A stretch of DNA of 64,000 nucleotides. It comes from Planotetraspora kaengkrachanensis. GTDB lineage: Bacteria > Actinomycetota > Actinomycetes > Streptosporangiales > Streptosporangiaceae. Position 1 is the stretch's first letter. Each line of letters opens with the position of its first letter. The notes under the pieces are model-generated. The model had not been told where the DNA came from and searched no databases. It worked only from the letters and a program-made list of their open reading frames with translations. The DNA lies in the NCBI RefSeq assembly GCF_016862895.1, contig NZ_BONV01000005.1:1-64000 (forward strand). Direction: 5' to 3'. Both the position numbers and the translations under genes were made by a program. Below are positions 1-8,478 of the stretch, in pieces.

Positions 1-471
1 CTAGCTCAAACGGTGCTCGACCCAAGCGCGGCCTGCAGCTGCCGCACGCGCCCGTGAGGTCCTGATCGGCTCGGGGCCGTAGCGGGCGACGAACTCGCGG
101 AACAGGCTCCATACCGCGGCCGGCCCGGTGACGGCCTCCGGCGGCGCGGCCTTCCATGCCGGTATCTGAGCCACGAGTGCTTCGGCCTGCGCGGGGGTGT
201 GGCCTTCGAGGATCAGGCGTGGGATCAGGAGGGCGGGCTCCACCCAGGCCGCACCACGGCAGGCGAGTCCCCAGTCGATGAGCTGCAGCCCATTGGGCCC
301 GGCGAGCAGGTTGCCCTCGTGCAGGTCACCTTCGGCGCGGGCCTGGTCGACCAGCTTGGCCACCAGCTCCCGATCCGACGCTAGCTCAGTCGCGTACGGG
401 CCGTTGGGCCGGATCCACGACGTGTTCCGCCGATGGCAGCAGGACGGCACTGGCACCGGGTCTTCACCCAT
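1..471 (-). pseudogene. Aminoglycoside phosphotransferase-family fragment
   Basis: C-terminal lobe of an APH-type kinase. GDLHEGNLL matches the catalytic loop (Brenner motif, Asp and Asn present) and IDWG the metal-binding motif. The residue normally His before GDLH is Glu here. The frame is only 156 codons against roughly 280-300 for the family, and the first 40 residues look nothing like an ATP-binding N-lobe, so the gene seems to have lost its 5' half. The stop codon is the first three bases of the window. A functional short protein is unlikely. Confidence 0.55.
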
Positions 472-616
472 CTTCAGTCCGGGGCCGATGCGCGGGGGGT
501 GCGATCACGTGGGACCTGAGCGTTGGCACCCGGCCCGCCCACGTCGGGACTGCCGCCGGGGCGGGGGAGCTGAGACTGCGGCGGGACCAGCGCCGCCGCG
601 TCATCGTGAATCTCGC

Positions 617-1639
617 CTATGCGTCGGTGAGCCTCACGATGACGTTGCCGCGGTGTACGCCGGCGAGGAGCTCGTCCTGCGCGGTGATGACGCGCTGGAG
701 GGTGCCTTCGAGAAGGGTGTGCGCGAACCTGATCCGGCCTTCGTCGTACCACTGGGCATAGTGGGTGTTCCAGGCCTGGACCTGGTCGGGGGTGTGCCTG
801 GTGGTGAAGGGGCGGATCTGCACCTCGTGGACCAGCGCGGTCATGATGTCGAAGCGGGGGTGCCCGCCGTCGCCGCCGCTGACCTGCCCGGCGAGGGTGC
901 CGCACAGCGCGAAGCGGGCGCCGAACGCCGTGTGCCGGAGTGCTGCTTCGAACTGGGAGCCGCCGATGGTGTCGAAGAAGGCGGTGATCCCGTCGGGGGC
1001 GAGCTCGGTGAGCCGGTCGTCGAGGTCGTCGTTGCGATAGTCGATGGCGGCATCGAGGCCGAGCTCTTCGACGAGGTAGCGGGTTTTCTCGGGCCCGCCG
1101 GCAATGCCGATGACGTACGCGGCGCCACGTGCCTTGGCGATCTGCGCGGCCATCGACCCGACGCCGCCGGCGGCTCCGCTGACGAGGACGACGTCACCGT
1201 CGCCGACGGCGGCGATGTCGACGATGCCGTGGTAGGCGGGCACGCCCTGGTTGAGCAGGTACTCGGGACCGGGGAAGACGCTGTCGGGCACGGGGAACGC
1301 CTCGCCCGGCCCCAGGATGCTCTCCTCGCGCCAGCCCGACATGTGCAGCACGACGGTTCCCACCGGCAGGCCGTCGGCGTGTGACTCGACGACCGTGCCG
1401 ATCGCGGTGCCGTAGATCGGCTCGCCGACCCGGAAGGCGGGCACCGGGATCTGAGTGGTCTCGAACATCAGGTCGCCGCTCGCCGCGATCACCTGCTGGT
1501 ACAGGTTCCGCACCCGGACCTGGCCGGCGGCCAGGTCCTGCGGAGGGAGCGTGACCACCTCGAGCAGTGAGCTGGGCGGCTGAGCCAGATCCCTGCGATG
1601 CTCGCGCAGGACGACGGCGTATGGTCCCTGGACAGTCAT
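617..1639 (-). CDS. MDR-family zinc-less NADPH-dependent oxidoreductase
   Basis: 340-aa medium-chain dehydrogenase/reductase of the quinone oxidoreductase or curcumin/leukotriene reductase (CurA-like) group. VRNLYQQV near residue 40 and the GAAGGVGSMAAQIAK dinucleotide-binding loop mark the Rossmann domain; no structural zinc cysteine cluster is seen. Likely reduces activated C=C bonds or quinones with NADPH in the cytoplasm. The start at MTVQG is preferred over an upstream in-frame GTG/ATG because similarity begins there; the ribosome site is weak. Third gene of an operon with the SDR and aldo/keto reductase upstream (63-bp gap). Confidence 0.85.
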   Translation of the reverse strand: MTVQGPYAVVLREHRRDLAQPPSSLLEVVTLPPQDLAAGQVRVRNLYQQVIAASGDLMFETTQIPVPAFRVGEPIYGTAIGTVVESHADGLPVGTVVLHMSGWREESILGPGEAFPVPDSVFPGPEYLLNQGVPAYHGIVDIAAVGDGDVVLVSGAAGGVGSMAAQIAKARGAAYVIGIAGGPEKTRYLVEELGLDAAIDYRNDDLDDRLTELAPDGITAFFDTIGGSQFEAALRHTAFGARFALCGTLAGQVSGGDGGHPRFDIMTALVHEVQIRPFTTRHTPDQVQAWNTHYAQWYDEGRIRFAHTLLEGTLQRVITAQDELLAGVHRGNVIVRLTDA

Positions 1640-1702
1640 GATGGAAGTCTCTCGGTCGGTCGTGGCCGGGCCTGAGCCCATGGCAGGAGCGGCAGGGCGA
1701 GC

Positions 1703-2446
1703 TCAGAGCTGGGTTTCGCCGCCGTCCACGGCCAGCTCGATACCGGTGGTGTACGTGGCGTCGAAGGCGAGGAATGCCGCCGCCTTGGCGAACTCTTCGA
1801 CGGTGCCGTAACGCTCCATGGGGTTACTCGCGATCCGCTCCGCCCTGAACTGGTCGGCGGCCTCTTTGGACATCATCGTTTCCAGAATCCCCGAGTCGAT
1901 GGGACCCGGGCTGATCGCATTGACACGAATTCGTCGCGGAAGCAGCTCGCCGGAGAAGGTGCGGGCCATTGAGCGCAGCGCCGCTTTGCCGGCCGCATAG
2001 ACGCTGGTGTCCACCATGCCGATGACGTTCGCGATCGAGGTGGTGAGGACGACACCGGCGTTCGTGCTCAGCAGCGGGGCGAGCTTCTGCACAGTGAAGA
2101 AGGCGCCCTTGACGTTGATCGCGAACAGTTCGTCGTACACCTCCTCGGTCGTCGACTCAAGGGGCGTGAGGGGTGCGATGCCGGCGTTGACGAACAGAGC
2201 CTCGATCGAGCCGAGCTCGCTCTTCACACGGCCGGCGAGCGTATCCAGGTCGGACAGTGAGGCCACATCGCCCCGGACGGCCACGGCATTCTCACCGAGC
2301 CGCTTCCGCGCCGCGTCGAGCGTGGCCTGAGAACGGCCGGTAATCACCACGCGGGCTCCGCCTTGCGCCAGCAGCTCCGCTACCGCGAGCCCCATGCCGC
2401 TGCTGCCACCCGTGATCACCACATTCTTGTCGCTGTACTTACCCAT
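1703..2446 (-). CDS. SDR-family NAD(P)-dependent oxidoreductase
   Basis: 247-aa classical short-chain dehydrogenase. TGGSSGMGLA is the cofactor glycine motif, NAG appears at the usual place, and the catalytic Ser (TTSIAN) and YAAGK are intact, followed by the conserved NAISPGPI segment. Start chosen at MGKYSDKNV, with GGAGC about 10 bases upstream, rather than nine codons earlier. Lies between the aldo/keto reductase (69 bp upstream) and the MDR gene on the same strand, so the three reductases are probably co-transcribed. Substrate unknown. Confidence 0.9.
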   Translation of the reverse strand: MGKYSDKNVVITGGSSGMGLAVAELLAQGGARVVITGRSQATLDAARKRLGENAVAVRGDVASLSDLDTLAGRVKSELGSIEALFVNAGIAPLTPLESTTEEVYDELFAINVKGAFFTVQKLAPLLSTNAGVVLTTSIANVIGMVDTSVYAAGKAALRSMARTFSGELLPRRIRVNAISPGPIDSGILETMMSKEAADQFRAERIASNPMERYGTVEEFAKAAAFLAFDATYTTGIELAVDGGETQL

Positions 2447-2515
2447 GCCGAGGTTGCTCCGTTCCATCGTCAAAAACGTGGTGATATGTCTGGATGTTGC
2501 CGTTCATGACGTGAA

Positions 2516-3586
2516 TCAGCTGCGGGTTTCGACCTTCATGTCGCCTGTTGTGACCGTGCGGATGTGGTCGCTGGCGAGCAGGCCGTGCGGAATGCCGAGG
2601 TCGATGGCGCTGACCTCGCCGAGGCGGGCCAGCTGAGAAGGAGTGAGGTCGACCTGCAGGGCGCCCAGGTTGTCTTCCAGCTGCGCGATAGTGCGGGCGC
2701 CGATGATGGGTGCCGTCACGCCTGGGGCGTTCAGGGTCCAGGCCAGTGCGACCTGGGCGGGTGTGTGGCCCAGCTCCGAGGCCACCTCCTTCACCACATC
2801 AGCGATGGCAAGGGTACGTTCGGTGACCATTCCCAGGGCGGCGTTGAGGCTCTTGCGGGTGCTGGCGGTCTCGCCGGCAACGGGGCCCGTCGGGTTCAGG
2901 TCCTCCCGGCTGTACTTGCCGGTGAGTACCCCGCCGCCCAGCGGGGAGAAGGAGACTACGCCCAGTCCCATCTCGCGTGCCATGGGGATCAGGTCACGCT
3001 CCCCGGTACGCTCGATCAGGCTGTACTCGATCTCCAGTGCGACCAGCGGCGACCAGCCGCGCAGGTCGGCGATCGTCTGCATGCGCGACACCTGCCAGGC
3101 CGGAGCGCTGGAGATCGCCACGTACAGAACCTTGCCCTGCCTCACCAGGTCGTCCAGGCCGCGCAGGATCTCCTCCACCGGCGTCCTGAAGTCCCATACG
3201 TTCAGATAGAGCAGATCGATGTAGTCCGTGTTCAGCTGCCGCAGACTGGATTCCACCGACGCCAGCATGCTCTTGCGGTGCGTACCCCCGGAATTGGGGT
3301 CACCGGGCTGGCGCAGCGTCGAGTACTTCGTCGCCAGCACCAGTCCGTCGCGGTTGGTGCGGGTGAACTCGCCCAGCAGCCGCTCGGAACTGCCGTTGGT
3401 GTAGGTGCTGGCGGTGTCGAAGAAGTTGCCGCCGAGCTCGGTGTAGCGGTCGAACAGCTTGCGCGCCTCCTCGCGCTCGGCTCCCCAGCCCCACTCGGTG
3501 CCGAAGGTCGCCGCGCCCAGAGCCAGCGGTGAGACCCGCAGCCCCGAGCGGCCCAGCAGCCGGTAGGTGTCGAGGGTCAGCGACAT
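2516..3586 (-). CDS. Aldo/keto reductase
   Basis: 356-aa TIM-barrel AKR resembling the YghZ/Tas-like, Kv-beta-related group: LGRSGLRVSPLALG at the N-terminus, FFDTASTYTNGSSE with the catalytic Asp and Tyr, ATKYST with the catalytic Lys, and a C-terminal PIIGARTIAQLEDN segment typical of NADPH binding. An AGGAGAA ribosome site sits 7 bases before the chosen ATG; the open frame extends 94 codons further upstream without coding character. First gene of the reductase operon and divergent from the XRE/MmyB regulator, which probably controls it. Confidence 0.92.
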   Translation of the reverse strand: MSLTLDTYRLLGRSGLRVSPLALGAATFGTEWGWGAEREEARKLFDRYTELGGNFFDTASTYTNGSSERLLGEFTRTNRDGLVLATKYSTLRQPGDPNSGGTHRKSMLASVESSLRQLNTDYIDLLYLNVWDFRTPVEEILRGLDDLVRQGKVLYVAISSAPAWQVSRMQTIADLRGWSPLVALEIEYSLIERTGERDLIPMAREMGLGVVSFSPLGGGVLTGKYSREDLNPTGPVAGETASTRKSLNAALGMVTERTLAIADVVKEVASELGHTPAQVALAWTLNAPGVTAPIIGARTIAQLEDNLGALQVDLTPSQLARLGEVSAIDLGIPHGLLASDHIRTVTTGDMKVETRS

Positions 3587-3704
3587 CGTGTTCTCCTGTG
3601 CTCGTGATCCAACGTCGGCCACCAGCCTGCGACCGCCAGCAGCCAGGAGGTAAGGGAAGACGCTTCCTGGGAACACCGCTCCTACCCAGCCTGTTGGACA
3701 GGGC

Positions 3705-4538
3705 ATGACGACTCGCACCGTGGACCCCGCCCAGGAACTGGCCGCGTTCCTGCGCACCCGACGCGAGCGCCTCGACCCGCGTGACGTCGGCCTGCCCGTG
3801 CGCCGGCAGGCCCGGCGGACCCCCGGACTGCGCCGCGAAGAGGTCGCCGAACTGGCCGGGATCAGCATCGACTACCTTGTGCGGCTGGAACAGGCCCGCC
3901 CGCTGCGGCCCTCAGCCGACGTGGTCGAAGCGCTGGCCCGCGCCCTGCGCCTGGCCCCCGACGAACGCACCTACCTCTACGACCTCACCCGGCAACGCCC
4001 CCGCACCACCGCCAAGCCCCCCACCACGGCGGCACCGCCGCTGGCCCGGCTGGTCACCGACCTGTCCCCGCTGCCGGCCATGGTGCTGAACCACCGCTAC
4101 GACATCCTGGCCTGGAATCCCGAAATGGGGAGGCTGCTCATCGATTTCGACACCCTGCCGCCCCAGCAGCGCAACTCGATGTGGCTGTGTCTGATCCATC
4201 CGGAAACACGCGAGTACTACGTCGACCGCGAACGCGTCGTGCGGGAGGGAATCGCCTACCTGCGCGCCGCGTGGGCCGCATATCCGGAGGACCAGGTTCT
4301 GAACGAACTCATCTCCCGGTGCATCACTCACAACGAGCAGTTCGCACGCTTGTGGGCCCAGCGCGACGTCAAAATCAACGGCCGCGGACACAAGGTGATA
4401 CGGCATCCCGACGCCGGAGAAATCGCAGTCCACTTCGAAGTACTCATGCCACTTCAAGACCCCGACCAGCGACTGATGATCTGCCGCGCCGCGGACGACG
4501 ACAGCCGAGCAGCAATGGACCGGCTGCACACACGGTGA
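3705..4538 (+). CDS. XRE-family regulator with MmyB-like ligand-binding domain
   Basis: 277 aa. Residues about 10-85 form a Cro/CI-type helix-turn-helix (RRTPGLRREEVAELAGIS, YLVRLEQ) and residues about 110-265 an MmyB-like PAS-type sensor domain (VLNHRYDILAWNPEM, LWAQRDV, RHPDAGEIAVHFE). Actinomycete members are commonly divergent from a small oxidoreductase operon, as here with the aldo/keto reductase starting 118 bp away. Likely a ligand-responsive autoregulated repressor or activator; the ligand cannot be read from sequence. Confidence 0.9.
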   Translation: MTTRTVDPAQELAAFLRTRRERLDPRDVGLPVRRQARRTPGLRREEVAELAGISIDYLVRLEQARPLRPSADVVEALARALRLAPDERTYLYDLTRQRPRTTAKPPTTAAPPLARLVTDLSPLPAMVLNHRYDILAWNPEMGRLLIDFDTLPPQQRNSMWLCLIHPETREYYVDRERVVREGIAYLRAAWAAYPEDQVLNELISRCITHNEQFARLWAQRDVKINGRGHKVIRHPDAGEIAVHFEVLMPLQDPDQRLMICRAADDDSRAAMDRLHTR

Positions 4539-4593
4539 TAATGCTGACACGCCTCCGGTGTGGGCCTGACGCCCGATTCGGAGGCGCTGGTTT

Positions 4594-4756
4594 CCCCTGG
4601 TGGTAGATGTTGCCGAACAGATGCTCGGTGGCCTCCCCGGCCGGCTCCTCGTCCTGGCCGACGGTGTCCCGCAACGTCTGCGGCACGTCCGCCGCTGAAC
4701 CGTACGCGTGACCGAGGGAGGCCCAGTCGATGTCGTCGCAACGCCGCCGCGTCCAT
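4594..4756 (-). pseudogene. HEAT-repeat hypothetical protein, broken N-terminal fragment
   Basis: The minus strand encodes DDIDWASLGHAYGSAADVP followed by a HLFGNIYHQG segment. This is the N-terminal signature of a family of actinobacterial HEAT-repeat proteins of unknown role. The plausible ATG (at 4756) is out of frame with this block by one base, and the rest of the protein is missing after HQG. It reads as a short relic left between the XRE gene and the sugar regulon. Confidence 0.5.
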
Positions 4757-4805
4757 GGACTGATGAGCGCGCTTCAGCCGGTCGAAATTACAAAGACGAC
4801 ATACG

Positions 4806-5798
4806 CTACAACACCGACGCCGAACGACGCAGGGCCAGAGCACGGGCCGGGTTGGCGACCTGGAGCCGCCGCAGATCCGCCTCGTCCACGCCCCGCTCCC
4901 TCAGCAGGGCGCGGAAACCGGTGGCGAGCCAGGCCAACCCCGGGCCGCCGCCGAGGCTGTGCCAGAGATCGCGCCGTGCTCCGTCGGTGCCCAGGACGAT
5001 CCTGTCTCCGTTGCCGTCCTCCAGCATCCACGCGACCAACCGTGCGGTGTCCTCCGGCCGGCGAAGGCCCTGGTCGTACTCCAGGTAGGCGCCGGTGCTC
5101 GCGAGCTCCCGGTGGTAAGCACGGTCGACGACCTTGTCCACGTGCGACAGCAGGATCGCCTCCGCCGGCACGCCGCGTGCGGTCAGCGTCTCGACCTGGG
5201 CGAGTCCGCCGCGTCCCTGCTCGCAATGCGTGAGCACGGGGGCACCGGTGTCGAGGTGCGCGAGCGCCGCGGCCTCGAGCACGAGGCGATCGCGGGCTGT
5301 GGGCCGCTCACCGGTGGCGACCTTGACGATCCCGGCCCGGTGCGGCGTGCGGCGCACGAACGGGCCGGTGTAGTCGAAGGCGTCGATACCGTCGCGCACG
5401 TCGGCGGCGAACAACGCGGCCAGCTCGCCTGGGTCCACCCGGCCGCTCCAGTGCGCCCCGCCGTAGTAGCGGACGTGGTGCAGGCCGGTGGCGGCCATCA
5501 CGTGCACCCCGGTCTTCTCGCTGATGGTCGCGAGCCGTACGGCGTCCCGGCCGGCCGCGCACGGCATCGCGTCGACCATCGTGCCCACCCCCGCCGCGGA
5601 GCACGCGCCGACCTCGGCCACCGCCGCGTCCACGTCGTCGAGCAGGATGTGCGGGAAGGCGGCGGCGATCAGGGGGCTGTCCAGCACGAGATGCTCGTGC
5701 GCGTAGACCACCCCGAGCCGGTCTGCCGGAACGTCCCCGAGCACACACCGCACCACGCGCTCTTGCGGGCTGCCGCGCCCAACTGTTCCACCGCTCAC
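4806..5798 (-). CDS. Phosphotriesterase-family metal-dependent hydrolase
   Basis: 330-aa amidohydrolase-fold protein of the PTE/PTE-like lactonase group. Metal ligands are visible in order: YAHEHL near residue 32, the bridging Lys in IVKVATG near 160, THCEQG near 190, LSHVDK near 218 and GTDGARR near 270. Bacterial relatives mostly hydrolyse lactones or phosphorylated sugar lactones rather than organophosphates. The gene overlaps the FAD oxidoreductase upstream by four bases (ATGA), so oxidation of a sugar to a lactone followed by ring opening is a reasonable guess for the pair. Confidence 0.88.
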   Translation of the reverse strand: MSGGTVGRGSPQERVVRCVLGDVPADRLGVVYAHEHLVLDSPLIAAAFPHILLDDVDAAVAEVGACSAAGVGTMVDAMPCAAGRDAVRLATISEKTGVHVMAATGLHHVRYYGGAHWSGRVDPGELAALFAADVRDGIDAFDYTGPFVRRTPHRAGIVKVATGERPTARDRLVLEAAALAHLDTGAPVLTHCEQGRGGLAQVETLTARGVPAEAILLSHVDKVVDRAYHRELASTGAYLEYDQGLRRPEDTARLVAWMLEDGNGDRIVLGTDGARRDLWHSLGGGPGLAWLATGFRALLRERGVDEADLRRLQVANPARALALRRSASVL

Positions 5799-7153
5799 CT
5801 CACCGCCTCCGCACCCACCTCGAGGATCGCCCCGTCGGCGTGCAGGACGTCACGGACTCGCCGGTACGGCACGGCACGCACGTCTCCCCCACCTGGTACG
5901 GCGAGCGCGGCCACCGTGCCCGCGGCCTGGCCCATCGCCATGCACTGGGCCATGGAGCGGATGCTCGCGTGCGCGTCGTGGGTGGCGGAGAAGCAGCGGC
6001 CGGCCACGAGCATGTTGGCCGCGTCCCTGACGACGAGGGCGCGCAACGGGACGCCCACCGCGGTCCCCTCCGGAAGGTAGGCCCAGTTCGTTCCGGTGCC
6101 GGAGTGGTGGTCCTCGATGGGTGCCCCGCACAGCGCGATCTGGTCGTCGAACTGCCGGGCCTCGAGCACGTCCTCGCGGGTGACCCGGTAGTCGCCGTGG
6201 ACCCGCCGGGTCTCCCTGACGCCGATCTGGGTGCCGAGTGCGCACAGGGCGGCATCGCCGTACCCGGGAACGCGGTCGATGAGGAACCTGGCGTACTCCA
6301 GGGCCTGCCGGCGCCCGGCGATCTCCGCCTCTGTGAGGAAGGCGGGTTCGGTGACGTCGGCGCCGTCCTTGACCGAGTCGAGGCGGGTCATCACGGTGGC
6401 CACAACCCCGGGAACCGGGGTGATGTGGTCGCTGCCCTCCCGCCTGGGCAGCCCGTAGCCGTCGCCCGCGGCCTCCTCCATCAGCCGGTGCAGGTCCTCC
6501 TTCCGGATCCTGCGCCGGGCGCCGAGATCGACGTTCGCCATGCGGAAGGTGGTGGTGAGCGTCTGAGCGGGGGCGACGTCGCCGGCCCGCTCGTAGCCGA
6601 AGCCGCCGAAGTGGCAGACGTCGGCGTCGCCCGAGGCGTCCACGACGGCGGTCGCACCGACCTGGCGCAGCCCGCCCTTGGTGGCGACGAGCAGCGCCTC
6701 GACCCTGCCGTCGCGTACGAGTACGTCCTGGACGAACGCGTGCAGCAGCACGTCGGCCCCCGCCTCCGTCACCAGCCGCTCCCACACGACCTTCAGGTGC
6801 TCCGCGAGATAGGTGACGCCCGTCCCGGCGCCGTAGGTGTTGGGGCGCTCCACGACGGCGCCGAGCCCGCGCAACCCGCCGACCACGTCGTCAGCGATGC
6901 CGCCGACGACCTTCAGCGCGCGCTCACCGGGTGTGTAGAAGCCGTAGAAGGTGTCGAGCACGGCCGTGCTGGTGCCACCGAGGAACGGCAGCTTCTCCAG
7001 CAACAGGACGCGGGCGCCGTGGCGGGCGGCGGCGATCGCCGCGCAGGAGCCCGCCGACCCGGAGCCGACGACCACCACGTCGTACGAGCCGAGGGACGGC
7101 GCTCCCCCGTCAAGAGAACCCCACAAACCAGGCCTCCTCGCGACAAAACGCAT
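5795..7153 (-). CDS. FAD-dependent oxidoreductase (FAD_oxidored family)
   Basis: 452 aa. VVVGSGSAGSCAAIAAAR near residue 27 is the FAD dinucleotide-binding motif, LLLEKLPFLGGTST follows, and VVDASGDADV plus the C-terminal MLVAGRCFSATHDAHAS fit the FAD_oxidored (PF12831) group. No iron-sulfur cysteine motif and no export signal, so it should be a soluble cytoplasmic flavoenzyme. It is divergent from the Gfo/Idh/MocA gene across a 68-bp region that holds operator-like palindromes. Substrate unknown; sugar or polyol oxidation is inferred from the neighbours. Confidence 0.85.
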   Translation of the reverse strand: MRFVARRPGLWGSLDGGAPSLGSYDVVVVGSGSAGSCAAIAAARHGARVLLLEKLPFLGGTSTAVLDTFYGFYTPGERALKVVGGIADDVVGGLRGLGAVVERPNTYGAGTGVTYLAEHLKVVWERLVTEAGADVLLHAFVQDVLVRDGRVEALLVATKGGLRQVGATAVVDASGDADVCHFGGFGYERAGDVAPAQTLTTTFRMANVDLGARRRIRKEDLHRLMEEAAGDGYGLPRREGSDHITPVPGVVATVMTRLDSVKDGADVTEPAFLTEAEIAGRRQALEYARFLIDRVPGYGDAALCALGTQIGVRETRRVHGDYRVTREDVLEARQFDDQIALCGAPIEDHHSGTGTNWAYLPEGTAVGVPLRALVVRDAANMLVAGRCFSATHDAHASIRSMAQCMAMGQAAGTVAALAVPGGGDVRAVPYRRVRDVLHADGAILEVGAEAVR

Positions 7154-7168
7154 CTTTCGAATTCGAGA

Positions 7169-7201
7169 TGTCTAGACTACCTTTTCAAAATACTTAGACA
7201 A
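7169..7201. promoter_or_regulatory. Putative GntR operator pair between divergent genes
   Basis: TGTCTAGACTA (7169-7179) is followed on the opposite strand by TTGTCTAA (reverse complement of 7194-7201). The same GTTGTCTA..TAT pattern occurs upstream of the SIS gene at 15913, next to the GntR gene. GTCTAGAC-type palindromes are known for HutC-group GntR proteins such as DasR. Function here is inferred from the shared motif. Confidence 0.5.
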
Positions 7202-7221
7202 CGTGCATCGGAAGGACGGCC

Positions 7222-8415
7222 ATGGCGCAGCCTCATCGCATCTCCATGCTGGGCACCGGACTGATCGGCGACTTCTACACGATGACGTTGCAGGGCCGCC
7301 GCGGCCTCGATCGGGTCGAGGTGGCCTACTCCAGATCCGAGGAGCGAGGCGCGGCCTTCGCCGGGCGCTGGGACATCCCGCACTGGACCACCAGCCTGAA
7401 GGAGGCCGTGGAGCACCCCGCGACGGACACCGTCGTGGTCGGGCTGCCCAACGACATGCACGAGGAGGCGATCACGCTGGCCGCCGCGGCGGGCAAGGCC
7501 GTGTTGTGCACCAAGCCGCTGGCCAGGACGGCCGAGGAGGCGCGGCGCATCCTGCGTGCGGTCGAGGACGCGGGCGTGTTCGCCGGTTATCTGGAGGACC
7601 TCTGCTACACGCCCAAGACGCTCAAGGCCCTGGAGTCGGTGCGGGCGGGAGCGGTCGGCGACGTGCTCTGGGTGCGCTCGCGGGAGACACACCCCGGCCC
7701 GCACAGCGCGTGGTTCTGGGACGCCGCCAAGGCGGGTGGCGGCGCGATCGTCGACCTCGGCTGCCACTGTGTGGAGATCATCCGGAGCTTCGCCGGCAAG
7801 CAGAACCGCCCCGTCGAGGTCATGTGCTGGAAGGACACCCTGGTCCACCCGATCGAGGCCGAGGACAACGCGATCGCGCTGATCAAGTTCGAGAGCGGGG
7901 CGGTCGGCCAGTTCGAGGTGTCGTGGACGTTCCGCGGCGGCATGGACCTTCGCGACGAGGTGGCCGGCACCGAGGGCACGATCTGGCTCAACCACTTCCT
8001 GCGCACCGGTTTCGAGATGTTCACCGCCGGAGGCAATGAGGGATACGTCGCGGAGAAGGCGGAAAGCTCGCGCGGCTGGCTGTTCCCGGTGGGTGACGAG
8101 GTGTCCGAACTCGGCTATGTCGACATGTTCGCCGACATGTTCGACGCGTTGGACGCGGGCCGGCAACCCGCCGAGACCTTCTACGACGGCTACGTCGTCA
8201 ACGCCATCATGGATGCCTGCTACCGCTCGGCCGAGTCCCGCCAGTGGGAGCCGATCGAACTGGAGTGGCGAGGCGGCCAGACGGCACCCATCGACCGGGA
8301 CCGGCGCGAGTTCGACGGCCTGACCGTCATCAAGGACGAAGTGCTCCCGGACGGCCGGCGCAAGCTGATCCTCAAGGACGAGACCTCTGGCCGGTTCGAA
8401 GACCGAATCGTTTGA
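7222..8415 (+). CDS. Gfo/Idh/MocA-family dehydrogenase (first copy)
   Basis: 397 aa. The N-terminal Rossmann fold has GTGLIGDFY, and CTKPLART carries the Lys of the conserved (E/C)KP motif that positions the sugar substrate. [15 protein letters not shown] matches the D-x-G-x-H catalytic segment. Family members oxidise or epimerise sugars and polyols with NAD(P), often giving 3-keto sugars. It is transcribed alone, divergent from the FAD oxidoreductase, and ends against a bidirectional hairpin shared with the isomerase gene. It differs clearly from the second copy at 9393-10547. Confidence 0.9.
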   Translation: MAQPHRISMLGTGLIGDFYTMTLQGRRGLDRVEVAYSRSEERGAAFAGRWDIPHWTTSLKEAVEHPATDTVVVGLPNDMHEEAITLAAAAGKAVLCTKPLARTAEEARRILRAVEDAGVFAGYLEDLCYTPKTLKALESVRAGAVGDVLWVRSRETHPGPHSAWFWDAAKAGGGAIVDLGCHCVEIIRSFAGKQNRPVEVMCWKDTLVHPIEAEDNAIALIKFESGAVGQFEVSWTFRGGMDLRDEVAGTEGTIWLNHFLRTGFEMFTAGGNEGYVAEKAESSRGWLFPVGDEVSELGYVDMFADMFDALDAGRQPAETFYDGYVVNAIMDACYRSAESRQWEPIELEWRGGQTAPIDRDRREFDGLTVIKDEVLPDGRRKLILKDETSGRFEDRIV

Positions 8416-8431
8416 CAGCCGGAGCAGGCCT

Positions 8432-8461
8432 GGCCCGCGTTCGCCGTCGCGACCGCGGGCC
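8432..8461. terminator. Bidirectional terminator-like hairpin
   Basis: GGCCCGCG (8432-8439) pairs perfectly with CGCGGGCC (8454-8461) between the convergent ends of the Gfo/Idh/MocA gene and the isomerase gene. No long U tract, as is common in high-GC actinomycetes. Confidence 0.5.
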
Positions 8462-8478
8462 GGTTTCCGGGATTGATC

